In this document: positions 7,509 through 16,162 of the stretch, piece by piece | Numbering within the stretch: the first letter of the stretch is position 1 | Layout of the letters: every line of letters begins with the position of its first letter | NCBI RefSeq assembly: GCF_900167525.1 | Contig: NZ_FUZQ01000007.1 | Span: 1-64,000 of the forward strand | DNA from: Krasilnikoviella flava | GTDB lineage: Bacteria > Actinomycetota > Actinomycetes > Actinomycetales > Cellulomonadaceae | Length of the DNA: 64,000 bases | Reading direction: 5' to 3' | Translations under genes and position numbers: made by a program | Notes under the pieces: generated by a model | The model's input: the letters and a program-made list of their open reading frames with translations, nothing else | Database searches by the model: none | What the model was told of the DNA's origin: nothing

Positions 7509-8002
7509 CGGCGCGCACGACGCCGGCGCGGACGGCGGCGGAGCCCCGCGAGGTGGACGAGGCCGACGGGATCGACCCCGAGGCGGGGGCGGCGCTGGTG
7601 GAGTTCCTCGGCACGGCGGTGCTGCTGCTGGTGCCGCTCGTGTACCTCGTGCTCACGGTGGCCCAGGTGCAGGCGGGCGCGTTCGCGGTCGAGGGCGCGG
7701 CGCGGGAGGCGGGGCGAGCGATGGTCACGGCTGATTCCTCGGCGGCAGGCGCCGAGCGCGCCCGGGCCGCCGCCGGCGTCGCGTTCGCCGACCAGGGCTT
7801 CGCCGTGGGCGACGGCTCGGTGTCGCTGGAGTGCTCGGCCGACCCTTGCCTCACGCCCGGCGCGACGGTGGGCGTGCGGACGCGCCTGGACGTGCCGCTG
7901 CCGTTCGTCCCGCCCGCGCTGCGCAGCTGGGTGCCGCTCGAGATCCCGGTCACGGCCACGCACGTCGCCACCGTCGACGAGTACGGGCAGGCGCGCCCGT
8001 GA
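7505..8002 (+). CDS. Second TadE-like pilus protein
   Basis: 165 residues. After a 25-residue acidic/Thr-Pro leader comes the TadE pattern EAGAALVEFLGTAVLLLVPL and a single membrane helix. An extracytoplasmic domain follows with two cysteines (LECSADPCLT) that could form a disulfide. The GTG start overlaps the preceding TGA and its own stop overlaps the next GTG, so the three genes form a tightly coupled tail of the Tad operon. It is likely a minor pseudopilin. Confidence 0.8.
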   Translation: MTARTTPARTAAEPREVDEADGIDPEAGAALVEFLGTAVLLLVPLVYLVLTVAQVQAGAFAVEGAAREAGRAMVTADSSAAGAERARAAAGVAFADQGFAVGDGSVSLECSADPCLTPGATVGVRTRLDVPLPFVPPALRSWVPLEIPVTATHVATVDEYGQARP

Positions 8003-8508
8003 CGGCTCCGTCGACCCGCGGACGGACCGGCGGACGGACCGCCCTGCCGGACCGCGGACGTGGTGACGAGGACGGGCGGATCATGCTGCTCACGGCCGGG
8101 ATGGTGGCGATCGCGCTCATGATCGTGGGAATGGTGGCGTCGGCCACGGCCGTGCACCTCGACCGCAAGCACCTGTACAACCTGGTCGACGCCGTCGCGG
8201 CCGACGCCGCGGACGCGATGCCCCCGGTGCGGTTCTACGAGGGGGAGGCTCGCGCCCCGCAGCGGGAGGCGGTGCCCACGCTCACCGCCGCCGACGTCGA
8301 GGGCTCGGTGCGGGACTACCTCGCCGCCCATCCGGGCGAGGCCGAGGGGCTGGACGACCTCCGCGTGGTCGAGGCCACCTCCCCGGACGGCCGGACGGCG
8401 CGGGTGCGGCTGGCCGCGACGTCCCACCCGCCGCTGGTGCGGTGGTTCACGGACGCGTTCGGCGGTGGCTTCACCGTCGCTGCCACGTCGTCGGCCCGCG
8501 CCGGCTGA
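7999..8508 (+). CDS. TadG-like membrane-anchored pilus protein
   Basis: 169 residues from the GTG at 7999. An Arg/Gly-rich leader is followed by DEDGRIMLLTAGMVAIALMI, one transmembrane helix, and a segment HLDRKHLYNLVDAVAADAAD typical of TadG-family N-termini. A compact extracellular domain completes it. Full TadG proteins often carry a von Willebrand A domain; none is present here, so this is the short actinobacterial form. It is the last gene of the Tad run; nsrR follows after 126 bases. Confidence 0.75.
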   Translation: MTAPSTRGRTGGRTALPDRGRGDEDGRIMLLTAGMVAIALMIVGMVASATAVHLDRKHLYNLVDAVAADAADAMPPVRFYEGEARAPQREAVPTLTAADVEGSVRDYLAAHPGEAEGLDDLRVVEATSPDGRTARVRLAATSHPPLVRWFTDAFGGGFTVAATSSARAG

Positions 8509-8541
8509 GCGCACTGCGGCGCAGGCGCGCGGCGCAACAGG

Positions 8542-8575
8542 ACGATGACGCCGTGCTGACGATGACGGCGTGTTG
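8542..8575. repeat. 17-bp direct tandem repeat upstream of nsrR
   Basis: ACGATGACG-CGTG-TG is present twice, at 8542-8558 and 8559-8575, differing at two positions. It lies between tadG and nsrR, directly before a TGTGGAA/TTCCCACA-like dyad (about 8570-8590). Role unknown. Confidence 0.7.
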
Positions 8576-8594
8576 TGGAACTTCCCACACCCTC

Positions 8595-8628
8595 AAAGGC
8601 GCATCTGAGAGTCCGATTTGGCTACCCT
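8595..8628 (+). promoter_or_regulatory. Probable nsrR promoter with overlapping imperfect dyad operator
   Basis: An imperfect 25-bp dyad (8595-8619) has A/T-rich ends (AAA...TTT) around TCTgAGA. It lies immediately before a -10-like TACCCT (8623-8628), which is 6 nt from the GTG of nsrR. The AAA-GCATCTGAGA-TTT shape is compatible with NsrR autoregulation as known in Streptomyces, but no footprint can be inferred from sequence alone. Confidence 0.5.
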
Positions 8629-8634
8629 GCGGGT

Positions 8635-9078
8635 GTGCAGCTCACCGCGTTCACCGACCTCGGTCTGCGCATCGTGATGCGCCTCGCCGTCCTCGACGCC
8701 GAGCAGACGGCGACCACGCGCGCGCTCGCCGGCGAGCTGAACGTGCCGGCGACGCACGCGGCGAAGGTCGTCACGCGACTCGGCCGCCTCGGCGTCGTCG
8801 ATGCCCGTCGCGGCCGGTCGGGCGGGCTGCGGCTCGCCGACGGCGCCCGGGACCTGTCCGTCGGGTTCGTCGCGCGCGAGCTCGAGGGCGACGGCGAGGT
8901 CGTCGAGTGCGAGGGGCCGAATCCCTGCCCGCTGCGCGGCGGCTGCCGCCTGCGCGGCGCGCTCGCCCGCGCCCGGGAGGCGTTCTTCGCGGCGCTCGAC
9001 CCCATGACGATCGCCGACGTCTCCGCCGCACCCACCCGGGACCTGCTGCTCACCATCGGCACCCGCCCGCCCGGCTGA
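8635..9078 (+). CDS. nsrR: Rrf2-family nitric-oxide-sensing repressor NsrR
   Basis: 147 residues from the GTG at 8635. An N-terminal winged helix (LTAFTDLGLRIVMRLAVLD ... VPATHAAKVVTRLGRLGVV) is followed by a dimerisation helix. Three cysteines (residues 92, 98 and 104; CEGPNPC and GGC) ligate the NO-sensitive iron-sulfur cluster in this family. It lies 65 bases upstream of the flavohaemoglobin gene, which NsrR usually represses until NO destroys its cluster. Together the pair forms an NO sense-and-detoxify unit. The call as NsrR rather than IscR rests on the cysteine spacing and the hmp neighbour. Confidence 0.88.
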   Translation: MQLTAFTDLGLRIVMRLAVLDAEQTATTRALAGELNVPATHAAKVVTRLGRLGVVDARRGRSGGLRLADGARDLSVGFVARELEGDGEVVECEGPNPCPLRGGCRLRGALARAREAFFAALDPMTIADVSAAPTRDLLLTIGTRPPG

Positions 9079-9143
9079 CGTCTCCGCCCGGGCGCGCCGC
9101 CCTGGGCGAGGAGAACCCCAGAAGGAACAGACAGGAGTCACGC

Positions 9144-10352
9144 ATGCTCACCCCCGAGTCCGCCGCCGTCGTCCGCGCCACGCTGCCCGTGATCGGCGGC
9201 GCGATCGGCGACATCACGCCGGTGTTCTACCGACGCATGTTCGCCGCGCACCCCGAGCTGGAGCGCGACCTCTTCAACCGGGGCAACCAGGCCCGCGGCG
9301 ACCAGCAGCGAGCGCTCGCCGGGGCGATCGCCGCCTACGCGACGCTCCTCGTCGACGACGGCCCGGACCCCCGCACGGTGCTGGCGCGCATCGCGCACAA
9401 GCACACGTCGCTGGGGATCCTCCCCGAGCAGTACCCGATCGTGCACGAGCACCTGTTCGCCGCGATCGTCGAGGTGCTCGGCGACGCGGTCACCCCCGAG
9501 GTCGCGGCCGCGTGGGACGAGGTCTACTGGGACATGGCGGACGCCCTCGTCGAGATCGAGCTGGGCCTCTACGCCGAGGCCGGCGTCGCACCCGGCGACG
9601 TGTGGCGTCAGGTGACGGTCGCCCGGCGCGTGCAGGAGTCGCCGGACACGGTCTCGCTCGAGCTGGTCGCCCCCGACGGCGCGCCGCTGCCCGCCGCCCG
9701 GCCTGGCCAGTACGTGTCGGTGGCGGTCGACCTGCCCGACGGTGCCCGCCAGATCCGCCAGTACAGCCTGACGGGTGCCGCCGCGCCCGGGGCCTGGGCG
9801 ATCTCGGTCAAGTCGATCCCCGCCGGCCCGGACGGCGTCGCACCCGCCGGCGAGGTGTCGAACCACCTGCACGCCAACGCCTTCGAGGGCGACGGCCTCG
9901 AGGTCTCGACCCCCTTCGGCGAGCTCACCCTGGTCGACGGGGACAACCCGCTGGTGCTGGTCTCCGCGGGCATCGGCATCACGCCGATGATCGGCTTCCT
10001 GCACCACCTGCGCAGCGCGGGCACCACGCGGCGCGTCGTCGTGCTGCACGCCGACCGGTCGCCCGCACGGCACGCGCACCGGGCCGAGCTGCGCGCGCTC
10101 GTCGACGACATCCCGACGGCGGAGCTGCACCGCTGGTACGAGGACCTCGGTACCCGGCCCGCGCAGGACCGGCTGCACTCCGGCCTCATCGACCTGGACG
10201 GTCTCGACCTGCCGCACGACGCCGACGCGTACCTCTGCGGCCCGGCGCCCTTCATGACCGTCGTCCAGTCCGCCCTGCTCGGCCGCGGCATCACGACCGA
10301 CCGGATCCATCACGAGGTGTTCGGCCCCGGGCACGAGATCGCCGCGGCGTGA
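9144..10352 (+). CDS. hmp: Flavohaemoglobin (nitric oxide dioxygenase)
   Basis: 402 residues, the normal size for Hmp. The globin domain (about 1-138) contains the haem pocket segments FYRRMFAAHPEL and RIAHKHTSLGI. The reductase part has an FAD motif (RQYSLTG) and a NAD-binding motif (LVSAGIGITPMIGFL), and ends in the conserved HHEVFGPG. It oxidises NO to nitrate using NADPH and O2 in the cytoplasm. The ATG at 9144 has an AGGAG site 6 nt upstream. It is transcribed in the same direction as nsrR, probably under its control. Confidence 0.95.
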   Translation: MLTPESAAVVRATLPVIGGAIGDITPVFYRRMFAAHPELERDLFNRGNQARGDQQRALAGAIAAYATLLVDDGPDPRTVLARIAHKHTSLGILPEQYPIVHEHLFAAIVEVLGDAVTPEVAAAWDEVYWDMADALVEIELGLYAEAGVAPGDVWRQVTVARRVQESPDTVSLELVAPDGAPLPAARPGQYVSVAVDLPDGARQIRQYSLTGAAAPGAWAISVKSIPAGPDGVAPAGEVSNHLHANAFEGDGLEVSTPFGELTLVDGDNPLVLVSAGIGITPMIGFLHHLRSAGTTRRVVVLHADRSPARHAHRAELRALVDDIPTAELHRWYEDLGTRPAQDRLHSGLIDLDGLDLPHDADAYLCGPAPFMTVVQSALLGRGITTDRIHHEVFGPGHEIAAA

Positions 10353-10355
10353 GCC

Positions 10356-10892
10356 TCACGCCCCCGGGGGCCGGCGGGTGAACAGACCAGGGTGGTCGAC
10401 GACGAACCCGTCGGCGTCCACCGAGATCTCGCTGTGGAAGTCGTCGTCGCGCGACTCGTAGACGTAGCGGTCCGCGGCCAGGCGGGTGTACCGCTGCGGG
10501 TCGGGAGCGACCTCGAAGGACTCCCCGTCGACGTAGGCCGTCACGATGTCGGCCGCCGCCTCGACCGTGAGGCCGAGGCGGCGGATCGGCAGCGTGTTGG
10601 TGAACGGGCTGAACGACAGGTCCACGTCCACGGCGTCCGCCAGGTCGGGCCGGAGGACGCCGTCCACCCACCAGTCGCCGCCGTCGTCCCGGCTGAGGTC
10701 GAGCTGGCGCCCGTCGGACGACCGCAGCCGCAGCGCCTGGAAGACCCACGCGAGGTCGAGGTCCATCGCGTACTCCAGCCGCACCGGCCCGAGGTCGACG
10801 ACCGACCGGGCGCGCAGGTGGTCGTCGCGGCGGAGCACGTCGAGGTGCTCGATGCTGCCGGTCCTCAGCCCGCGCCACCGGTACGTGGTCAT
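10356..10892 (-). CDS. Putative glycolipid-binding protein (DUF1089 family)
   Basis: 178 residues from the ATG at 10892 (MTTYRWRGL), preceded by a GGAGG site. The pattern matches the DUF1089 family: YRWRGL...S.EHL, then VRLEYAMDLDLAWVFQALRL, then SFSPFTNTLPIRRLGL. These are small cytosolic beta-barrel proteins; the Pseudomonas member has been linked to glycolipid binding. It is convergent with hmp, with only 3 bases between their stops. Physiological role unknown here. Confidence 0.82.
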   Translation of the reverse strand: MTTYRWRGLRTGSIEHLDVLRRDDHLRARSVVDLGPVRLEYAMDLDLAWVFQALRLRSSDGRQLDLSRDDGGDWWVDGVLRPDLADAVDVDLSFSPFTNTLPIRRLGLTVEAAADIVTAYVDGESFEVAPDPQRYTRLAADRYVYESRDDDFHSEISVDADGFVVDHPGLFTRRPPGA

Positions 10893-10975
10893 GACCGACC
10901 GCCTCCACGCTCGCCTCGGCCCCCTGGGTCCAGCATCGACCCGGCGCGGCACCCCCGCCCGGTAGATTCGCGCGC

Positions 10976-11353
10976 ATGACCGACGACAAGCTGCCCGTCG
11001 ACCTGGACCAGATGTTCGACCTCGCCCGCGCGGGAGCCGGCCTGCTCCTGGAGTTCGTCGACGCGGGCGTCCCGGCCGACCACGCCGACGCGGCGGGGAA
11101 CACCCTGCTCATGCTCGCGGCCTACCACGGGCACGTCGGCCTCGTGCGGGGCCTCGCGGCGCGCGGCGCCGACGTCGACCGCGTCAACGCGCGCGGGCAG
11201 TCGCCGCTGGCCGGCGCCGTCTTCAAGGGCTCCGACGACGTGGTCGTGGCCCTTCTCGCCGCGGGAGCCGACCCCGACGCCGGTGCGCCCAGCGCGCGGG
11301 ACACGGCGCAGGTGTTCGGCCGCGGGCTGCCGGACCCGCCGGCCGGCGCCTGA
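10976..11353 (+). CDS. Small ankyrin-repeat protein
   Basis: 125 residues with about three ankyrin repeats. Seen are AGNTLLMLAAYHGHVGLVRG, then ARGQSPLAGAVFKGSDDVV, then LLAAGADPDAGAPS. The N-terminal helix (DQMFDLARAGAGLLLEFVDA) fits the first half-repeat. Such stand-alone ankyrin proteins usually bind other proteins; the partner is unknown. The start is supported by a TAGATT hexamer 7 nt upstream of the ATG, suggesting a leaderless message. It shares its repeat type with the MFS-ankyrin fusion at 59.7-61.3 kb. Confidence 0.82.
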   Translation: MTDDKLPVDLDQMFDLARAGAGLLLEFVDAGVPADHADAAGNTLLMLAAYHGHVGLVRGLAARGADVDRVNARGQSPLAGAVFKGSDDVVVALLAAGADPDAGAPSARDTAQVFGRGLPDPPAGA

Positions 11354-11446
11354 CGTCGGCCGCCCTCCGGGAGTCGCGGCCCTCCGCGAGGCCCTCGACC
11401 GCGACCCGGGCGGGGGAGCAGCGCGCGGCGGGTAACCTTGAGGATC

Positions 11447-12562
11447 GTGGCCACCATCGACTTTCCCGCAGAGATCAAGGCGCTGCGCGCCACCCTCGAG
11501 TCCATCGAGGCCGTGAGCGACCCCACCGTCCTGCAGGCGAAGATCGACGACCTCACGCAGCAGGCCACCGCCCCCGACCTCTGGGACGACCCGGAGAAGG
11601 CCCAGCAGGTGACGTCCGCGCTGTCCATCGCGCAGAACGAGCTGCAGCGCGTCGAGAGGCTCGGACGTCGTATCGACGACGTCGAGACCCTGGTGGAGCT
11701 GGGCCAGGAGATGGAGGACGAGGACTCCCTGACGGAGGCGGAGGGCGAGATCGCCGCGGTCCGCAAGGACCTGGACATCCTCGAGGTCCGCACCCTCCTG
11801 AGCGGCGAGTACGACGCGCGCGATGCCGTCGTCACGATCCGCGCGGGCGCCGGGGGCGTCGACGCCGCGGACTTCGCCGAGATGCTCATGCGCATGTACC
11901 TGCGCTGGGCCGAGCGCCACGGCTACCCGACGAAGGTCATGGACACCTCGTACGCGGAAGAGGCCGGTCTCAAGTCGGCGACCTTCGAGGTGAACGCGCC
12001 GTACGCCTTCGGGAACCTCTCCGTCGAGGCCGGCACGCACCGCCTCGTGCGCATCTCGCCGTTCGACAACCAGGGGCGGCGCCAGACGTCGTTCGCCGCC
12101 GTCGAGGTCGTGCCGCTCATCGAGCAGACGGACTCCGTCGAGATCCCCGAGTCCGAGCTGAAGATCGACGTGTTCCGGTCGTCGGGCCCCGGCGGGCAGT
12201 CCGTGAACACCACGGACTCCGCCGTGCGGATGACCCACCTCCCGACGGGCACCGTCGTGTCGATGCAGAACGAGAAGTCGCAGATCCAGAACCGCGCCGC
12301 CGCCCTGCGCGTCATGCAGTCCCGCCTGCTGCTCATCCGGCAGCAGGAGGAGGCGGCGAAGAAGAAGGAGCTCGCGGGCGACATCAAGGCGAGCTGGGGC
12401 GACCAGATGCGCTCCTATGTGCTGCAGCCGTACCAGATGGTCAAGGACCTGCGCACCGAGCACGAGTCGGGCAACACGCAGGCCGTGTTCGACGGTGCCA
12501 TCGACGACTTCATCGAGGCCGGGATCCGCTGGCGTCGCTCCGGCGGCGCCGACGCCGCCTGA
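11447..12562 (+). CDS. prfB: Peptide chain release factor 2
   Basis: 371 residues, full length. RF2 recognises UGA and UAA stop codons and triggers peptide release. The discriminating SPF tripeptide is at residues 204-206 and the catalytic GGQ at 249-251 ([17 protein letters not shown]). The frame is continuous, with no in-frame UGA near codon 25, so the autoregulatory programmed frameshift known in E. coli prfB is absent. The GTG start lies 8 nt after a TAACCT hexamer, consistent with a leaderless transcript. It precedes ftsEX, an order conserved in actinobacteria. Confidence 0.96.
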   Translation: MATIDFPAEIKALRATLESIEAVSDPTVLQAKIDDLTQQATAPDLWDDPEKAQQVTSALSIAQNELQRVERLGRRIDDVETLVELGQEMEDEDSLTEAEGEIAAVRKDLDILEVRTLLSGEYDARDAVVTIRAGAGGVDAADFAEMLMRMYLRWAERHGYPTKVMDTSYAEEAGLKSATFEVNAPYAFGNLSVEAGTHRLVRISPFDNQGRRQTSFAAVEVVPLIEQTDSVEIPESELKIDVFRSSGPGGQSVNTTDSAVRMTHLPTGTVVSMQNEKSQIQNRAAALRVMQSRLLLIRQQEEAAKKKELAGDIKASWGDQMRSYVLQPYQMVKDLRTEHESGNTQAVFDGAIDDFIEAGIRWRRSGGADAA

Positions 12563-12746
12563 CGCCCGGCGGTGCGGATCGATCGCTCCGGGCGACGGAT
12601 CCGACCCGTGACTCACCGGCGTGTCCTTCGCGCCACCCTCCCCGCCGGGTGCGACTCTCGGAAATCGGGCGGCCCGGCCCAGGTGCGACACGACGTCGCG
12701 CCCGCTCCGGCGCCGCACGGTCGACCTGGCAGGGGAGAGGCACGTC

Positions 12747-13694
12747 GTGATCCGGTTCGAGAACGTCTCGAAGGTCTACGCCCGAGGGGCGCGGCCCGCG
12801 CTCGACGACGTCTCCGTCGACGTCTCGAGGGGGGAGTTCGTCTTCCTCGTGGGTGCCTCCGGCTCGGGCAAGAGCACGTTCCTGCGGCTCGTGCTGCGCG
12901 AGGAACGGCCCACGGGCGGCAAGGTGTACGTCGCGGGTCGTGACCTGTCCCGGCTGTCCAGCTGGAAGGTGCCGTCCCTGCGGCGCAGCATCGGTGTCGT
13001 CTTCCAGGACTTCCGCCTGCTGCCGGGCAAGACCGTGCACGAGAACGTCGCGTTCGCCCTGCAGGTGATCGGCAAGCCGCGGCACACCATCCGCACCACG
13101 GTGCCCGAGGTGCTGGAGATGGTGGGCCTGGACGGCAAGGAGAAGCGGCTGCCGCACGAGCTGTCCGGCGGCGAGCAGCAGCGCGTCGCGATCGCGCGGG
13201 CGTTCGTCAACCGGCCCCAGATCCTGCTCGCGGACGAGCCGACGGGCAACCTCGATCCCACGACGTCGCTCGGCATCATGCGTCTGCTCGACCGGATCAA
13301 CCGCACCGGCACCACGGTGGTCATGGCCACGCACGACGACGAGATCGTCAACGAGATGCGCAAGCGCGTCGTCGAGCTGTCGACCGGCTCGGTGGTGCGC
13401 GACGAGGTGGACGCCGTCTACGGCGAGCGGGAGTCGATCCTCCCGCAGGTGGGACAGACACCGGTGCTCGACGCCCCGGGCCGCGGCGCACGGGCGGTGC
13501 AGCGGGTGCAGGTCACCCCCGAGCCGGCGGACCTCGAGGCAGAGCGCGCCGCGGAGGCCGCGGCCGCGCGGACCGCGACGGTGCAGGAGCCGGAACGGGA
13601 GCCGGCACCTGAGACCCGGGGGTCGTCGGCGGACGAGGTGGTGCAGCAGGTGCTGCGCGAGCACGAGCGCGTGCGCGCGGGACGGGAGGCCTGA
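12747..13694 (+). CDS. ftsE: Cell-division ABC ATPase FtsE with long C-terminal tail
   Basis: 315 residues. Walker A ([11 protein letters not shown]), the signature [14 protein letters not shown] and Walker B ([13 protein letters not shown]) are intact. FtsE pairs with FtsX to transmit ATP hydrolysis to a periplasmic or extracellular peptidoglycan hydrolase at the septum. The core ends at about residue 230. The remaining 85 residues are Ala/Glu/Arg-rich and poorly conserved, as in other actinobacteria. The GTG at 12747 has a strong AGGGGAGAGG site. FtsX starts 3 bases after the stop. Confidence 0.94.
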   Translation: MIRFENVSKVYARGARPALDDVSVDVSRGEFVFLVGASGSGKSTFLRLVLREERPTGGKVYVAGRDLSRLSSWKVPSLRRSIGVVFQDFRLLPGKTVHENVAFALQVIGKPRHTIRTTVPEVLEMVGLDGKEKRLPHELSGGEQQRVAIARAFVNRPQILLADEPTGNLDPTTSLGIMRLLDRINRTGTTVVMATHDDEIVNEMRKRVVELSTGSVVRDEVDAVYGERESILPQVGQTPVLDAPGRGARAVQRVQVTPEPADLEAERAAEAAAARTATVQEPEREPAPETRGSSADEVVQQVLREHERVRAGREA

Positions 13695-13697
13695 GGC

Positions 13698-14609
13698 GTG
13701 CGGCTCCAGTTCGTCCTCACCGAGGTCCTCCAGGGCCTGCGGCGCAACCTGTCGATGGTGATCTCGGTCGTCCTCGTGACCTTCGTGTCCCTGACCTTCG
13801 TGGGCGCGGCCGCGCTGCTGCAGACGCAGGTCACCAAGCTCAAGGGGGACTGGTACGACCTCGTCGAGGTCTCGGTCTTCCTCTGCCCGACGGGTTCCAC
13901 CGCGCCGACGTGCGCGGACGGCGAGGCCACCGAGGAGCAGGTCGACACGCTCGAGAACGTGATCGACACCGAGCTGTCCGACGTCGTCGCCACCACGTAC
14001 TTCGAGAGCAAGGCGGACGCGTTCGAGGCGTTCACCCAGCTCTACCCCGACGGGTACCAGGGCACCCAGCTCACCGAGGACGACATGCAGTCGTCGTTCC
14101 GGCTCAAGCTCGTCGACCCCGAGCAGTACCAGGTGGTCGACGACGTGCTCGAGGGCCGCTCGGGCGTCGAGGTCGTGGAGGACCAGCGCGAGGTCTTCGA
14201 ACCGCTGTTCCTCGCGCTCGGGCGCGCGTCCCTGCTGGCGGCCGGGCTCGCGGGCGTCATGCTGCTGGCCGCGGTGCTGCTGATCACGACGACCATCCGG
14301 CTGTCCGCGGTGTCGCGGCGCCGGGAGACCGGCATCATGCGCCTGGTCGGCGCGTCGAACCTGTTCGTGCAGCTGCCGTTCATGCTGGAGGGCGCGATCG
14401 CCGCGCTGGTGGGCGCGCTGCTCGCCGTGGGCGGGCTCTGGCTCGCCGTGCAGTACCTGGTGACGGACTGGCTCCAGGACTCCGTCGACTGGGTGGCGTA
14501 CGTGGACGTGGGCGACGTCCTCCTCATCGCACCGCTGCTCATCGGCATCGCCGTGCTCCTGGCGGTGGTGTCGTCCGTGGTGACGCTCAACCGGTACACG
14601 AGGGTGTGA
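13698..14609 (+). CDS. ftsX: Cell-division permease-like protein FtsX
   Basis: 303 residues. One N-terminal membrane helix (SMVISVVLVTFVSLTFVG) precedes an extracellular loop domain (about residues 45-170, with two cysteines FLCPTG and APTCADG). Three C-terminal helices follow, including the FtsX core (RLSAVSRRRETGIMRLVGAS). FtsX recruits and activates a hydrolase through its extracellular loop. The operon position between ftsE and an M23 hydrolase gene supports that role. GTG start. Confidence 0.94.
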   Translation: MRLQFVLTEVLQGLRRNLSMVISVVLVTFVSLTFVGAAALLQTQVTKLKGDWYDLVEVSVFLCPTGSTAPTCADGEATEEQVDTLENVIDTELSDVVATTYFESKADAFEAFTQLYPDGYQGTQLTEDDMQSSFRLKLVDPEQYQVVDDVLEGRSGVEVVEDQREVFEPLFLALGRASLLAAGLAGVMLLAAVLLITTTIRLSAVSRRRETGIMRLVGASNLFVQLPFMLEGAIAALVGALLAVGGLWLAVQYLVTDWLQDSVDWVAYVDVGDVLLIAPLLIGIAVLLAVVSSVVTLNRYTRV

Positions 14610-14617
14610 GATCGCAG

Positions 14618-16072
14618 ATGACGACGACGGACGGCGTCGGACGACGCGTGCTGGGCGGCCTGGTGGTCGCGGTGCTGGTGCTGGGCGGGGCGACGACGTC
14701 GGCGACCGTGTCCGCAAGCGTGTCCGCACGCACCGCGGCGGCGGACGACATCGACGACCAGCGCGCCGCCGCGGAGGCGAAGCAGCGCGCGAAGGAGCGC
14801 GAGCGCGACGGCCTCCAGGAGGAGCTCGAGGACACGAACGCCAAGTACCGCCAGGCGGTCCTGGACCTCAACGAGGTGGAGGGCCGGCTGCCGGTGGCGC
14901 AGGCCGAGCTCGCCGCCGCGGAGGCGGCGCTCGAGGAGGCGCGGCGCAAGGCCGCGATCCTCGCGCAGCGGCTGTCGGACGCCGAGGCCGAGGAGTCCTC
15001 CGTCGCCGGTGAGATCGCCGCCGGCAAGGGCAAGGTCGAGGCGGCGCGCGCCGACGTCGTGCAGATGGCGCGCCAGGCGTACCGCAACGGCGACGACACC
15101 AGCACGCTCGGCATCGTCACGGGCGCGCAGTCCACCGAGGACTTCCTCGAGGAGTTCGCCGTGTCGTCGTCCGCGGCGCGCAGCCAGGCCCGCACGCTGA
15201 CCGACCTGCAGGACGCCGAGGCGGTGGCGCGCAACCAGCAGGCGCGCCTGGAGGCGATCCGGTCGGCCATCGCGGACCTCAAGCGCGAGGCCGACGCGAA
15301 CGTGGTGGCGGCGGAGAAGGCGCAGCGCCAGGCGGCGGACCGCAAGGCCGAGGTGGAGCGCCTCATCAGCCAGCAGCGCAAGCTCAAGGCGTCGATCGAG
15401 GCGCAGAAGGCCAACGCGCTCGAAGAGCTCAAGGCGAACGAGCAGGCGCAGACGAGCCTCGAGTCGCAGATCAAGGACATCATCGCCAAGCAGAAGGCCC
15501 GCGACGCCCGGATCGCCGAGGAGCGCCGCAAGGCCGAGGAAGCGGCGCGCAAGAAGGCGGCCGCCGAGCGCCGCAGCAACACCAGCGGCGGCGGAGGCGG
15601 AGGCGGTTCCAGCAACGACGGCGGCTCCGGCGGTGGCGGTGGCGGTGGCGGCGGTTCGTCGTCCTCCGGCCCGTTCCTCGGCTGGCCGACGAACTACCAC
15701 GTCGTGACCAGCTCGTACGGGATGCGGTTCCACCCGACGCTGCACTACTGGCGGCTGCACGCCGGCACGGACATCCGCACGTACTGCGGCACGCCGGTCT
15801 ACGCCGCGCAGAGCGGGTACGTCGAGCAGGCGCACTACACGTCCGGCGGCGGCAACAACGTGCTCATCAATCACGGGTCGTACCAGGGGGACAACGTGAT
15901 GTCCCGGTACCTGCACCTGAGCTACGACACCGTGGGCGTGGGCGAGAAGGTCGGCAAGGGCGAGATCATCGGGTACTCAGGCTCCACCGGGACCTCGGCG
16001 GCGTGCCACCTGCACTTCGAGGTGTACGTGAACGGCAGCACGACGGACCCGATGGGCGGCTGGCTGAACTGA
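14618..16072 (+). CDS. EnvC-like coiled-coil M23 peptidase, probable FtsEX effector
   Basis: 484 residues. A signal peptide or anchor (VVAVLVLGGATTSATVSA) precedes a long coiled coil at about residues 45-320 (Glu/Lys/Ala heptads). A Gly/Ser linker (about 325-350) leads to an M23 domain at about 360-484. The zinc residues appear in HAGTDI (about 381-384) and HLHFEV (about 464-466). The coiled-coil-plus-M23 plan is that of EnvC, which FtsX activates in E. coli; in mycobacteria the FtsX partner is the NlpC/P60 protein RipC instead. All the usual zinc residues seem present, so it may be directly catalytic. It starts 8 bases after ftsX. Confidence 0.85.
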   Translation: MTTTDGVGRRVLGGLVVAVLVLGGATTSATVSASVSARTAAADDIDDQRAAAEAKQRAKERERDGLQEELEDTNAKYRQAVLDLNEVEGRLPVAQAELAAAEAALEEARRKAAILAQRLSDAEAEESSVAGEIAAGKGKVEAARADVVQMARQAYRNGDDTSTLGIVTGAQSTEDFLEEFAVSSSAARSQARTLTDLQDAEAVARNQQARLEAIRSAIADLKREADANVVAAEKAQRQAADRKAEVERLISQQRKLKASIEAQKANALEELKANEQAQTSLESQIKDIIAKQKARDARIAEERRKAEEAARKKAAAERRSNTSGGGGGGGSSNDGGSGGGGGGGGGSSSSGPFLGWPTNYHVVTSSYGMRFHPTLHYWRLHAGTDIRTYCGTPVYAAQSGYVEQAHYTSGGGNNVLINHGSYQGDNVMSRYLHLSYDTVGVGEKVGKGEIIGYSGSTGTSAACHLHFEVYVNGSTTDPMGGWLN

Positions 16073-16162
16073 CGTCCGCGGAGCGCGGAAAAGCCCTGGC
16101 CGCACGGGCGCGCTCCCGTATCCTGGGTCGTCGCGAGTCCGCGATGCCGGGAGGAGGAGAGC

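Noticed and set aside
15590-15665. Gly/Ser-coding repeat in the M23 gene as a possible CRISPR or satellite
   Set aside because: It is an in-frame flexible linker of GGC/GGT and AGC/TCG codons, without spacers.
14042-15916. A 624-codon antisense frame over ftsX and the M23 gene
   Set aside because: Low-complexity composition mirroring the coiled coil; no motif or ribosome site.
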